DNA of 11,699 nucleotides from Euryarchaeota archaeon UBA171 (GTDB taxonomy: Archaea; Thermoplasmatota; Poseidoniia; Poseidoniales; Thalassarchaeaceae). Shown here in pieces: positions 1 to 7,219 of the stretch. The stretch spans positions 1,176-12,874 of the forward strand of contig DANO01000017.1 in the NCBI GenBank assembly GCA_002497295.1, given 5' to 3'. Numbering within the stretch: the stretch's first letter is position 1; each line of letters begins with the position of its first letter. The translations under genes were made by a program, and so were the position numbers. The notes below the pieces were generated by a model. That model worked only from the letters and a program-made list of their open reading frames with translations, ran no database searches and had not been told where the DNA came from.

Positions 1-440
1 GCAACTTCTGAATGAGGTTGATTACCGACGGCCACATTATGGTTTGAGATGCCAAATAGCTCTCCCGGTACTTTCGCGCCGCCGACGACTAATGCCACTG
101 GACGATCTCGCCGAATCTTCGGAAGCGCCTCTGAGACTTCTTCCCCATACATGGTGAGATGTACGATGATTCCCGATGGTCTCTCTTTTGTTCCTTTTTT
201 GAAGGATTTCAGATATGCCATTGGCCTTGATTCGTATCTTGCTGAGAAGCGTCCGCCAAAACGTTCCGAGACATTATTCCAAGTTTCAATGATGCTTGGG
301 TCTTCATCTCCGCATAGAACAATTCCATCAGCCCCAAGCGCCCTAGCAGTGAGGCCGAGATGAGATGTAATTCTCTTGTCTCGATCTATACGATGCCCTA
401 ACCTGACAACCTCTAGCCATGACAAATACTGTTCGACCAC
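1..440 (-). CDS. trm56: tRNA (cytidine(56)-2'-O)-methyltransferase Trm56, partial (3' end beyond window)
   Basis: SPOUT-family enzyme that transfers a methyl group from S-adenosylmethionine to the 2'-O of C56 in the T-loop of archaeal tRNAs. Translating the minus strand from a GTG at 440 gives an open frame to the left edge, 146 codons. It shows the family's landmarks: VVRLGHRIDRDKRITSH at residues 11-27, followed by LGLTARALGADG; IIVHLTMYG around residue 100; VVGGAKVPGE near 125; and NVAVGNQPHSEVA at the visible end, which is the SAM-binding knot region. Only the C-terminal tail is missing. The GTG lies 3 bases after the TGA of the upstream membrane-protein gene, so the two are probably cotranscribed. 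I see no convincing Shine-Dalgarno sequence; GTG is preferred because the conserved N-terminal motif starts about ten residues later. Trm56 is an archaeal hallmark, so this gene supports the domain assignment. Confidence 0.93.
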   Translation of the reverse strand, partial: MVEQYLSWLEVVRLGHRIDRDKRITSHLGLTARALGADGIVLCGDEDPSIIETWNNVSERFGGRFSARYESRPMAYLKSFKKGTKERPSGIIVHLTMYGEEVSEALPKIRRDRPVALVVGGAKVPGELFGISNHNVAVGNQPHSEV

Positions 441-443
441 GAG

Positions 444-1067
444 TCACGGGAAGGGCGGGGACACATCATCATCACCCTCATCGGAATCATCTACCATCTC
501 AAAGACATCGAATGGGAGATAGTGATGCTGTCCGAGGACCCAGGAAAGTAGTATCGCGCTTATCCCACTCATTGTGGACGCATATGTGAGCGCGGATAGC
601 ACGGCTAGACGTCCCGTTGCAGAGAGTGCGACTCCCGCTTCGTCTATCGACCCTATCAGGAACATCCCTAGCGGCTCTATCACAAGGTAAGCTACAAGCA
701 GAGCAGTGGCGCCTCCAGTGAGAAGAAGTGCAGGGTTGCCCCTGTAACTTCCGAGTGCGAAAACAAATGCAGAAATTAGGACCAGGGCGGGAACCATGAT
801 GCTGATCGAGTGGAATTGCATGCCAATCAGGGATGAAGGGATATCCGAGTCACCAAGTTGGGCTCCGCCTTTAGCAACTGTGATCCACCACATTAGACCC
901 ACTGCCATGGCGTAGGCTCCAGATTGCAGTCCGGCGTTAGTCATCAGGGTGCGCATGTGATGTGGATTTCTTGGCCTGTGCCTCACAACAATGGATTGCA
1001 TGAGCTCCATAGTCTCCGGCGAGAGGGTTTCTTCCACAGGGTTATCGGCACCGCCCTCCTCCATCAT
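444..1067 (-). CDS. Four-helix membrane protein, unknown function
   Basis: A 207-residue protein whose family I do not recognise. A polar, partly acidic N-terminus (residues 1-45, with a basic patch RHRPRNPHH at 29-37) precedes four hydrophobic segments at roughly 50-66, 86-106, 112-138 and 152-178. The tail is acidic (DDSDEGDDD at 193-201) and ends in SPPFP. It is followed after 3 bases by trm56, so cotranscription is likely; the TGA is in the same frame as trm56, which I treat as chance. Two adjacent ATG codons stand at the start. The purine-rich GGAGGAGGG lies inside the coding region, so it cannot serve this start, and a TATA-like CTTTATGA 25-32 bases upstream of the ATG fits a leaderless transcript. 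Membrane location is inferred from hydrophobicity alone; no catalytic motif is visible. Confidence 0.8.
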   Translation of the reverse strand: MMEEGGADNPVEETLSPETMELMQSIVVRHRPRNPHHMRTLMTNAGLQSGAYAMAVGLMWWITVAKGGAQLGDSDIPSSLIGMQFHSISIMVPALVLISAFVFALGSYRGNPALLLTGGATALLVAYLVIEPLGMFLIGSIDEAGVALSATGRLAVLSALTYASTMSGISAILLSWVLGQHHYLPFDVFEMVDDSDEGDDDVSPPFP

Positions 1068-1120
1068 TGGTCTTCATCGTCTTCCATCACATCATAAAGC
1101 CAACGTTGTTTCCAGCACAC
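1068..1120. promoter_or_regulatory. Divergent promoter region with a shared TATA-like box
   Basis: This is the only divergent gap in the window. The AT-rich patch at 1092-1099 reads CTTTATGA on the minus strand, lying 25-32 bases before the ATG of the membrane-protein gene, and TCATAAAG on the plus strand, lying 22-29 bases before the GTG at 1121 of folP. Archaeal TATA boxes sit about 26 bases before the transcription start, so both transcripts could be leaderless and fired from the same patch. The box match is loose and no BRE is clear. Confidence 0.4.
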
Positions 1121-1975
1121 GTGAGGGCGGACTTGAGGGGTAGAGTGTTCGCCGAGGAGGTTCGTCCCCCGGCGCTTATGGGCGTTGTGAATGTGACTCC
1201 AGACTCGTTTCATCCGGGCTCTAGATCACTTAATTCGCCTCATGCTGTATCTCGGGGTATTTCGATGATAGACGAGGGGGCCTCGATAATTGATATCGGG
1301 GGGGAGTCGACTAGGCCCGGCGCCATGCCGGTGGATTTAGAGAGCGAGCTTTCCAGGACCATTCCCGTGATTGAAGGGATCTTACATGAGAGACCTGATG
1401 CATTCATATCGGTAGACACTAGCAAGCCCGGAGTTGCTAGCGAGGCTCTGAGAAAGGGCTGCCGCATGATTAATGATGTGACTGGCGCAGAGAATAAAGA
1501 AATGATCGATTTAATTGCCGATTCTGGGGCTCAAATTTGTATCATGCACATGAAAGGCGAGCCGCGGACTATGCAAGTGGACCCTGGATACGACGATGTG
1601 GTTTCAGAGGTTAGCGCCTACCTAAGCGGCCGGGTGGATGCTCTAGTTGAAGCAGGCATACCTCCAAGGAACATACTAGTGGATCCAGGGATTGGCTTCG
1701 GTAAACGTCTCGAGGATAATATTGCATTGTTGAAAGCTGGTCGACAAATAGTGCCTAGAGAGGAGGTCAGGCTGCTTTGGGGCGTCAGCCGTAAGAGGAT
1801 GTTTCTGGATCTGCTAGGACGAAAAGATAGCAATGACAGACTTTTCGGAACGCTAGGTGTTGCGGCCTCTTCAGCATATTCGGGCGTCGATGTCCTAAGG
1901 GTCCACGATGTGAAGGAACATGCTGATTTTCTCAAAGCGATGACTTCGACTATTAGGGGGGCGAGGGATGAGTGA
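1121..1975 (+). CDS. folP: Dihydropteroate synthase
   Basis: Condenses 6-hydroxymethyl-7,8-dihydropterin diphosphate with p-aminobenzoate to give 7,8-dihydropteroate in the folate or related pterin pathway; cytoplasmic TIM barrel. With the GTG at 1121 the protein has 284 residues, normal for the family. All signature elements are present: NVTPDSF at 24-30, DIGGESTRPGA at 58-68, SVDTSKP at 97-103, NDVTGA at 118-123, VDPGIGFGK at 187-195, SRKRM at 223-227 and RVH at 260-262, so it should be active. The frame stays open upstream to a TTG at 1067, but that extension (MVFIVFHH...) resembles no family N-terminus. A GTG at 1145, with AGGGG a few bases before it, is a second candidate start. The gene's TGA overlaps the TraB start by 8 bases, pointing to coupled translation. 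No other folate genes lie in the window. Confidence 0.93.
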   Translation: MRADLRGRVFAEEVRPPALMGVVNVTPDSFHPGSRSLNSPHAVSRGISMIDEGASIIDIGGESTRPGAMPVDLESELSRTIPVIEGILHERPDAFISVDTSKPGVASEALRKGCRMINDVTGAENKEMIDLIADSGAQICIMHMKGEPRTMQVDPGYDDVVSEVSAYLSGRVDALVEAGIPPRNILVDPGIGFGKRLEDNIALLKAGRQIVPREEVRLLWGVSRKRMFLDLLGRKDSNDRLFGTLGVAASSAYSGVDVLRVHDVKEHADFLKAMTSTIRGARDE

Positions 1976-3131
1976 CACGGTTATCGATCTCGATGATAAT
2001 GTCAGGGTCGTAGGTACCGCGCATGTCAGTAGAACGTCGATAGATTTGGTGCAGGAGCAAATTTCAGAATTCGAGCCCGACATTGTTGCTGTTGAATTGT
2101 GTGAATCAAGATTGAAATCACTGGAGAATCCTTCTGCATTGGACAATGAAGATCTTCTTTCCATCATAAAAGATGGTCGTTCCGGCATGATCCTGCTTCA
2201 GTCCGCTCTTGCCAGTCAACAAAGAAGGATGGGCATTCAACAAGGAGAGAAGCCTGGAGCAGAGCTTCTCCGTGCCATTGATATTGCGAAAGAGATGGAG
2301 CTACCTGTTGAATTGATTGATCGGGACATAGTTACTACGCTTAGAAGGGCTTGGAAGAAGATGGGGATTGTGGAGAAGGGTCGCGTTCTCAACGCCCTCC
2401 TGTGGAGCGATGAGGGAGAGGATGAAGAAGACATTGAGGCATTGCTCGAAGATTCGGATATGCTCAGTAAAGTCTTGGAAGAGGCTCGCGATGTTGCTCC
2501 TAAGGCAGGCGTTGTTCTGATTGATGAAAGAGACCGGTATATGGCCAGCAGGATACGACAAGTGTCGGAGAAAGGAAGAGTACTGGCGATTGTAGGTGCT
2601 GGTCACTTGAGCGGGATTAAGACTGCTTGGAAAACGCCTCCTGATGAAGACGCTGGCGAGGTCATCTCAAATCTGGATGTAATTCCAACCCCTTCAAGAT
2701 GGCCGAAGATTCTGGTGGGCGCTATCCCAATGATACTCATCGGTATTGTAGGGTGGATGTGGCTCCAAGGGGATTTAGAGGGCATAGGAAATACTCTCGG
2801 ATACTGGATGATAGCAAATGCTGCCCTTGCTGGGTTAGGGGTGGCCATTGCTGGGGGGCATCCTCTTTCGATATTGGTGGGTGCCATTGCCTCGCCCTTT
2901 ACTTCACTAAACCCTGCACTTGCGGCAGGGTGGTTTGCAGGGTACACTCAATACAAGATGCAAAAACCCACGGGACTAGACGCTTCGGAGTTCCTTGTGA
3001 TAGAAGATGTGACTGGACTCTGGAAAAATAGAGTTGGTCGCATCTTACTTGTCACAGCTCTGGGGAATCTAGGATCTTCGCTAGGAGCATGGCTTGCTGG
3101 AGCCGCGATCATAGGTACGATACTGGGTTAA
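1968..3131 (+). CDS. TraB/PrgY family protein with C-terminal membrane domain
   Basis: A 387-residue member of the TraB/GumN/Tiki superfamily, related to Enterococcus TraB/PrgY (pheromone shutdown) and to animal Tiki metalloproteases. The conserved pieces are GTAHVS at 16-21, VAVELCESR at 40-48, DERDRYMA at 186-193 and GAGHLSGI at 210-217; the GxxH, Glu and GxGH residues are those proposed to bind metal in this superfamily. A very acidic stretch, residues 148-163, interrupts the soluble domain. Residues 246-385 form a membrane domain of about four helices including HPLSILVGA and SPFTSLNPALAAGW, as is common in archaeal members. The ATG overlaps the end of folP by 8 bases and follows a purine-rich run at 1954-1966 that can act as ribosome binding site. 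The true substrate in archaea is unknown; peptide processing at the membrane is inference. Confidence 0.9.
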   Translation: MSDTVIDLDDNVRVVGTAHVSRTSIDLVQEQISEFEPDIVAVELCESRLKSLENPSALDNEDLLSIIKDGRSGMILLQSALASQQRRMGIQQGEKPGAELLRAIDIAKEMELPVELIDRDIVTTLRRAWKKMGIVEKGRVLNALLWSDEGEDEEDIEALLEDSDMLSKVLEEARDVAPKAGVVLIDERDRYMASRIRQVSEKGRVLAIVGAGHLSGIKTAWKTPPDEDAGEVISNLDVIPTPSRWPKILVGAIPMILIGIVGWMWLQGDLEGIGNTLGYWMIANAALAGLGVAIAGGHPLSILVGAIASPFTSLNPALAAGWFAGYTQYKMQKPTGLDASEFLVIEDVTGLWKNRVGRILLVTALGNLGSSLGAWLAGAAIIGTILG

Positions 3132-3388
3132 TTCGTGTGGGCCCGTATATCGGTGCCCCAGTTGAGTCGTGCCCATCCTCTTTCGTGTAAGTAGTAAAGA
3201 GCCAGTTTTGTGACTAACTCTAATCCAGCTACCGTAGCGGCCAAACCTGTGGCCTGATCGGAGGTTATTCCGAGGTCCGCCCCCAAGTAGGTTGCTGAAA
3301 TGAATGTTAGAAGGAAAGTATCCGTAGTTGCTATTACTCTCCAAGTCAGGGTTTTGACGAGACTTCGCATAGGTGTGGCATGACCCAT
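3128..3388 (-). CDS. DUF2061 family small membrane protein
   Basis: An 86-residue protein matching the pattern I know for DUF2061: an opening RSLVKTLTWRVIATTDTF (residues 8-25), a first helix to about residue 36, a second helix near 45-66, and the closing KLALYYLHERGWARLNWG. The family is found in bacteria and archaea and its function is not established; it is sometimes fused or adjacent to sulfate-assimilation genes in bacteria, but nothing here shows that link. The ATG at 3388 is used; an ATG at 3370 would begin just before the conserved RSLVK and is equally possible. The weak TATA-like ATAGTTTA at 3407-3414 could give it its own promoter, although it lies only 37 bases after the thiolase gene. 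Its TAA interlocks with the TraB stop on the other strand. Confidence 0.85.
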   Translation of the reverse strand: MGHATPMRSLVKTLTWRVIATTDTFLLTFISATYLGADLGITSDQATGLAATVAGLELVTKLALYYLHERGWARLNWGTDIRAHTN

Positions 3389-3425
3389 GACCTGCGAAGT
3401 GATGAGTAAACTATGTCAATTCCGG

Positions 3426-4658
3426 CTATAAGGACTCGATTACCACTGCTATGCCTTGGCCACCGCCTATGCACGCCGTAGCGACTCCGAAACCTCCGCC
3501 TGATCTGCGTAGTTCATGTCCGAGGGTCAGTAGTAGTCTGGTCCCAGTGGCTGCGAGAGGGTGGCCGAGTCCCACAGCACCGCCATTTACATTGACTATT
3601 CTTTGATCGATACCAAGGTCTTTCATACAAGCAACAGCTTGTCCAGCAAATGCCTCGTTAATCTCCCACTTGCTTATATCGTCAACTGAAAGGCCGGCTC
3701 TTTCTAGGGCCATCCTGCTAGACGGGACTGGGCCGTAGGCCATTATTGCAGGTTCTAGCCCGACGATCCCCCATGAGACGATTCTTGCGAGGGGTTCGTC
3801 CCCATCGGACGATGCCTGAGCCGCTGACTTGACTACGACGGCCGCCGCTCCATCGACGATTCCAGATGCATTTCCAGCTGTTACAAGAGATTCTGGACCG
3901 AAATGCGTACGTAGTTTTGACAGGGATTCTGAAGTCGTTCCAGGTACTACGTGATCTTCATGTGATGGGCCTATGGTACCATCCGGCGTGCGTACCTCGA
4001 CAATTTCTTGATTCCATAGTCCATTTGAGATGCTGGTCTCTGTTCTTTGATGGCTCAGAGCAGCAAAGGAGTCTGCTTGCTCACGCGTGACCTGGAGTCG
4101 TTTGCAAAGTTCATCGCTTGTCTGGGCCATGAAGCGATTTGAAATGGAGTCCAATAGATTGGTGAAGAGGTAATCCTCCATATCCTTATCCAAAATCTGT
4201 CCCTGCGTAGGTGGTCTTCCTAGACGATTTGCGGGACGGGTACCTCTGAGAACCATTGGTGCCTGGCTCAGATTCTCCATGCCTCCAGCCACTACAGTAT
4301 TCGCTTCCCCCAGCATAATCATCTGAGCTGCAGTGACTACGGATTGTGCTCCGCTGCCGCATAGGCGGTTGAGTGTCAACATGGGTACTTCTTGGGGTAT
4401 TCCAGCACGTAGGCCGGCATGCCTTGCTCCAAAGATGGCTTGGCCAGAAGTCTGGAGGGCGTGCCCCATCACAACATGATCTACAGAGGACGGGTCAGTA
4501 CCTGTGGAAGCAAGGGCCCCTTCAATCACAATGGTGCCGAGTTCCTCGGCAGAAACATCGGATAACAGGCCTCCCGATTCGCCATCGCCCCTCTTTCCAC
4601 CAGACCACTCGCAAAAGGGCGTACGCTTTCCTCCGACAATGACGACATCCTCAGCCAT
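3426..4658 (-). CDS. Acetyl-CoA C-acetyltransferase (thiolase)
   Basis: Thiolase of 410 residues, a typical length, that joins two acetyl-CoA to acetoacetyl-CoA or cleaves 3-ketoacyl-CoA. The nucleophile is Cys100 in NRLCGSG (97-103). NEAFA is at 334-338, GLGHPLAATG at 363-372 supplies the catalytic His366, and CIGGGQG at 396-402 supplies the second Cys396; all are intact. The sequence is of the canonical AtoB/PhaA/FadA type rather than the archaeal thiolase that works in complex with HMG-CoA synthase and a DUF35 protein, and neither partner is adjacent. It could therefore serve the mevalonate pathway, fatty-acid oxidation or both; the sequence alone does not separate these. It begins 20 bases after the YeiH-like gene, same strand, without a clear Shine-Dalgarno sequence. 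Confidence 0.94.
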   Translation of the reverse strand: MAEDVVIVGGKRTPFCEWSGGKRGDGESGGLLSDVSAEELGTIVIEGALASTGTDPSSVDHVVMGHALQTSGQAIFGARHAGLRAGIPQEVPMLTLNRLCGSGAQSVVTAAQMIMLGEANTVVAGGMENLSQAPMVLRGTRPANRLGRPPTQGQILDKDMEDYLFTNLLDSISNRFMAQTSDELCKRLQVTREQADSFAALSHQRTETSISNGLWNQEIVEVRTPDGTIGPSHEDHVVPGTTSESLSKLRTHFGPESLVTAGNASGIVDGAAAVVVKSAAQASSDGDEPLARIVSWGIVGLEPAIMAYGPVPSSRMALERAGLSVDDISKWEINEAFAGQAVACMKDLGIDQRIVNVNGGAVGLGHPLAATGTRLLLTLGHELRRSGGGFGVATACIGGGQGIAVVIESL

Positions 4659-4678
4659 GTCGCTCGGTTACGCAGGGG

Positions 4679-5689
4679 CTACATGAGCATAGCGAGCGCT
4701 AATGCTGTGGATGACATCACGATGATGGTTGATGTCGCACCCGCCCAGAGTATTGGCCCGGCTGCTCCTGCCAGTTCTTTGAGGTCTATGCTAGATCCGA
4801 TTAATACCAGTACAGGGACCATCAGTATGCTGCCGAAGTCCTCTAATTGAGTGGCGATTTGTACAGGCATTAGCGTTGTTGCCAGAATAGAGGCGATTAT
4901 GAAACCAGGCAGAAAGAGAGGTATGTTGGACTTTTTGCTACCCTCATCTTTCGAGGTTGTTCCCTCATGCTCTGCAAAAAATGATGCTATTGGGACCACG
5001 ACGAGTAATCCGAGTACGCGCGTGAGTTTGGTTCCCGAGGCTAAACTGAGAGCATCCCCCCCAAGCGCCTCGCCAGCTGCTATTGCTTGAGGGACTGCGT
5101 GTACGGTTGATCCGGCCCATATCCCTGCGGTTTGATCGCTCATTCCTAACAGATGAGCTAAAATCGGTACAGAAAGGAATGTTGCTAGGCCAAGGAGGTT
5201 TACGACTGCGACTATTGCTCCTGTCTTGGCCGCGCCTAAACGCAGCGAGGGGGCTACTGCAAGTACTGCACTCGTCCCGCATATCGCGCCACCAGCGCCC
5301 AATGCAAATGATTGAGGCGTGTCAATCCCGAGGATTTTGCCCATAATCATGGTAGTGATGAATGCTACCGTTATAGCAATCAGAATAGAAGCCAGACCTG
5401 CAACCCCTAGATCTCCAGATGAGAGGAGGGCTATGTCTAAGCCAAATCCGAGAAGCACTATGGAAGCGGGCAATATCGAATCAATAGCATACTTCCTCTC
5501 ACTGGATTCAATTGCGATGAATGAGGTCAATAACAAACCGATTAAAAAGCCGAAAGTACCTGCTCCCAGGGAGAATAAATCCTGCGAATCAAGGACGGAA
5601 TCAATTAGAATCGCCAACAGCGAAACGGTCGTAATTACGAATACAGTACGAGTCCGTATCAACGACTCACCAGGCCGGCTACTGATCAT
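4679..5689 (-). CDS. YeiH/UPF0324 family putative anion (sulfate) exporter
   Basis: A 336-residue integral membrane protein with about ten hydrophobic segments. It carries the family's diagnostic stretches: LPASIVLLGFGLD (about 74-86), GAICGTSAVLAVAP in mid-protein, WAGSTVHAVPQAIAAG (near 190-206), KLTRVL soon after, and PGFIIASI in the C-terminal part. Bacterial YeiH-like proteins are annotated as putative sulfate exporters, but direct substrate evidence is thin, so substrate is left open. A hydrophilic loop (HEGTTSKDEGSKKS) separates the two halves. The ATG lies inside the end of the flotillin gene, an 11-base overlap, so translation of the two is probably coupled. I know of no established flotillin-YeiH pairing, which makes the overlap worth noting. 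Confidence 0.87.
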   Translation of the reverse strand: MISSRPGESLIRTRTVFVITTVSLLAILIDSVLDSQDLFSLGAGTFGFLIGLLLTSFIAIESSERKYAIDSILPASIVLLGFGLDIALLSSGDLGVAGLASILIAITVAFITTMIMGKILGIDTPQSFALGAGGAICGTSAVLAVAPSLRLGAAKTGAIVAVVNLLGLATFLSVPILAHLLGMSDQTAGIWAGSTVHAVPQAIAAGEALGGDALSLASGTKLTRVLGLLVVVPIASFFAEHEGTTSKDEGSKKSNIPLFLPGFIIASILATTLMPVQIATQLEDFGSILMVPVLVLIGSSIDLKELAGAAGPILWAGATSTIIVMSSTALALAMLM

Positions 5690-7157
5690 CCTTATCGGTC
5701 ACGGTACCCAAGAACTCGGGCAGATCGACACCTGCGTTCCGAGCAACGTCGTGCAACGGCGGAAGGCTTCGTACGAGGCTGCTGATGAAGTCCGAGGTGG
5801 CTGATCCATCCGCGCTTCCTCCTCCATCCCAGACCGTTATACTGTCAATCTTGAGATTCTTGACGGCCTCTATCTGTGCAGCCACCATTCCCTCAATCTT
5901 CTCAACCATGAGGAGTGTCGCTGCAGCCTTGGCATCGCCGCCTGAACTAGTGACTAGCCCTGCATAACCCGCTGCCTTTGCCTCAAGGACCTTCTGAACA
6001 CCGGCTGCCTCTGCCTCATACTTCAGCAGTATAGCGTCTGCTTCACCAGCAGCGATGCGCCGCTGCCGTTCTGCCTCGGCCTCTGCAGCAATCTCAATCT
6101 GCTGCTTCTGGATGTTCTCCCTGACAATGTCGCTTGCTTTGAGACGCTCTTCTTCCTCAATATACTTCGATTTCTGAATCTCGGCCTCGGCCTGAGCCTT
6201 GGCTATCTCAGCACGCTGCTTTGCAGTGGCCTCTGCCTCAGCAAGGTCGGCATTGACTCTCGCGATCTGCGCCTGAGATGAGTTCTCACCCTCGACTGCA
6301 ATGGCTTCTTGCTCATTGACGAAAACACGCTGATCTGCCTCTGCAGCCTTCTTACCCTTCTCAGCCTGAGCCATATTCTCAGCGACTTGGATCTCTCTGG
6401 CCCTAACAGCCTCTGCAGATCCTACTGCACCATCTCGCTCTGCATTGGCAACATCAACACGTGCCTGCTCGACCGCGACAGATGCAGCCTTCTTACCAAT
6501 GCTCTCAATGTAGTTCGACTCATCTGTGATGTCGACTATGTTGACGTTTATCAGGTAAAGTCCGACTTTGTTCAACTCAGCATCGACATTGGTCCTGATA
6601 AGATCGAGGAAGGCGTCTCTGTCCTGGTTGATCTGCTCAATCGTCAGTGTTGCGACTGTAAGTCTCAGCTGACCAAAGATGATCTCCTTGGCCATTTCCT
6701 CGACCTGCTCCAAGTCCAATTCAAGAAGACGCTCGGCGGCCGAGCTCATTATTCTGGGATCCGTCGAAACACCGATGGTGAACGTGCTTGGGACATTGAT
6801 CCTGATATTCTGTTGCGACAACGCATTGCGCATGTCTATGTTGATGGTCATCGGAGTAAGAGAGATGTAGCTGTAGTCCTGAATTAACGGCCATACTAGG
6901 GTTGCACCGCCGTGAATCACCTTGGAGGCCTCAGAACCCGCGGTTCGCCCGTATATGACCATGATTTTATCTGGTGGGCAGCGCTTGTATCGCTGGGCGA
7001 AGAAAATAACCACTGCAACAAGCAGCAGTATTGTCACAAACATCAGGACGCCCACGCCTGCGGCTGCGGTGTTGCTATCCTCTTGAGCGGCTGCCAGAGG
7101 GGTCAACATCAGTGCAGTCAACGTTGTCAAAAGAGCCATTCGGGTGCCACGGGCCAT
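5679..7157 (-). CDS. Flotillin-like SPFH protein with signal peptide
   Basis: Membrane scaffold protein of the flotillin (SPFH/band 7) family, 492 residues from the ATG at 7157. Order: signal-peptide-like residues 1-24 (MARGTRMALL... ending LAAA, then Q25); a membrane helix at 36-54 with basic RYKR behind it; the typical CPPDKIMVIYG at 60-70; SPFH domain to about 230; a long Ala/Glu/Gln coiled coil at about 225-395; and a flotillin C-terminus with IDSITVWDGG (438-447) and a last helical region PPLHDVARNAGVDLPEFLG. A further in-frame ATG at 7223 overlaps the NfeD stop, but the ATG at 7157 is preferred because GGAG precedes it by 8 bases and it places the signal peptide exactly at the N-terminus. 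Homologues oligomerise on the membrane and organise lipid microdomains. The partner NfeD gene is directly upstream, as in bacterial yuaF-yuaG and yqiJ-yqiK. Codons in the coiled coil lean towards CAG, GAG and AAG. Confidence 0.93.
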   Translation of the reverse strand: MARGTRMALLTTLTALMLTPLAAAQEDSNTAAAGVGVLMFVTILLLVAVVIFFAQRYKRCPPDKIMVIYGRTAGSEASKVIHGGATLVWPLIQDYSYISLTPMTINIDMRNALSQQNIRINVPSTFTIGVSTDPRIMSSAAERLLELDLEQVEEMAKEIIFGQLRLTVATLTIEQINQDRDAFLDLIRTNVDAELNKVGLYLINVNIVDITDESNYIESIGKKAASVAVEQARVDVANAERDGAVGSAEAVRAREIQVAENMAQAEKGKKAAEADQRVFVNEQEAIAVEGENSSQAQIARVNADLAEAEATAKQRAEIAKAQAEAEIQKSKYIEEEERLKASDIVRENIQKQQIEIAAEAEAERQRRIAAGEADAILLKYEAEAAGVQKVLEAKAAGYAGLVTSSGGDAKAAATLLMVEKIEGMVAAQIEAVKNLKIDSITVWDGGGSADGSATSDFISSLVRSLPPLHDVARNAGVDLPEFLGTVTDKDDQ

Positions 7158-7163
7158 AGGAGG

Positions 7164-7169
7164 CACTCC
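7164..7169 (-). promoter_or_regulatory. Ribosome binding site that decides the flotillin start
   Basis: GGAGTG on the minus strand, with 8 bases between GGAG and the ATG at 7157. It favours this start over the ATG at 7223, which overlaps the upstream stop codon as ATGA and would put 22 polar residues in front of the signal peptide. Confidence 0.6.
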
Positions 7170-7219
7170 AAGGGGATGGATATGAAGGCTGTGCCGGCTT
7201 TCCAAAAGTCTGAACTGGC

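Noticed and set aside
49..363. 104-residue plus-strand open frame
   Set aside because: It is antisense to trm56, whose minus-strand translation carries clear family motifs; the plus-strand product resembles nothing.
1067..1120. TTG at 1067 as the folP start
   Set aside because: It would overlap the divergent gene's start codon by one base, and add 18 residues that match no dihydropteroate synthase N-terminus.
5319..5804. 161-residue plus-strand open frame
   Set aside because: Antisense to the YeiH-like and flotillin genes, both of which show conserved family motifs across this stretch.
5970..6480. Recurring GCCTCTGC-like words, possible repeat array or CRISPR
   Set aside because: They encode the Ala/Glu-rich coiled coil of flotillin; spacing is irregular, and there are no constant repeats with unique spacers.
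6309..6887. 192-residue plus-strand open frame
   Set aside because: Lies wholly antisense to the flotillin gene and has no recognisable domain; the minus-strand product is unmistakable.
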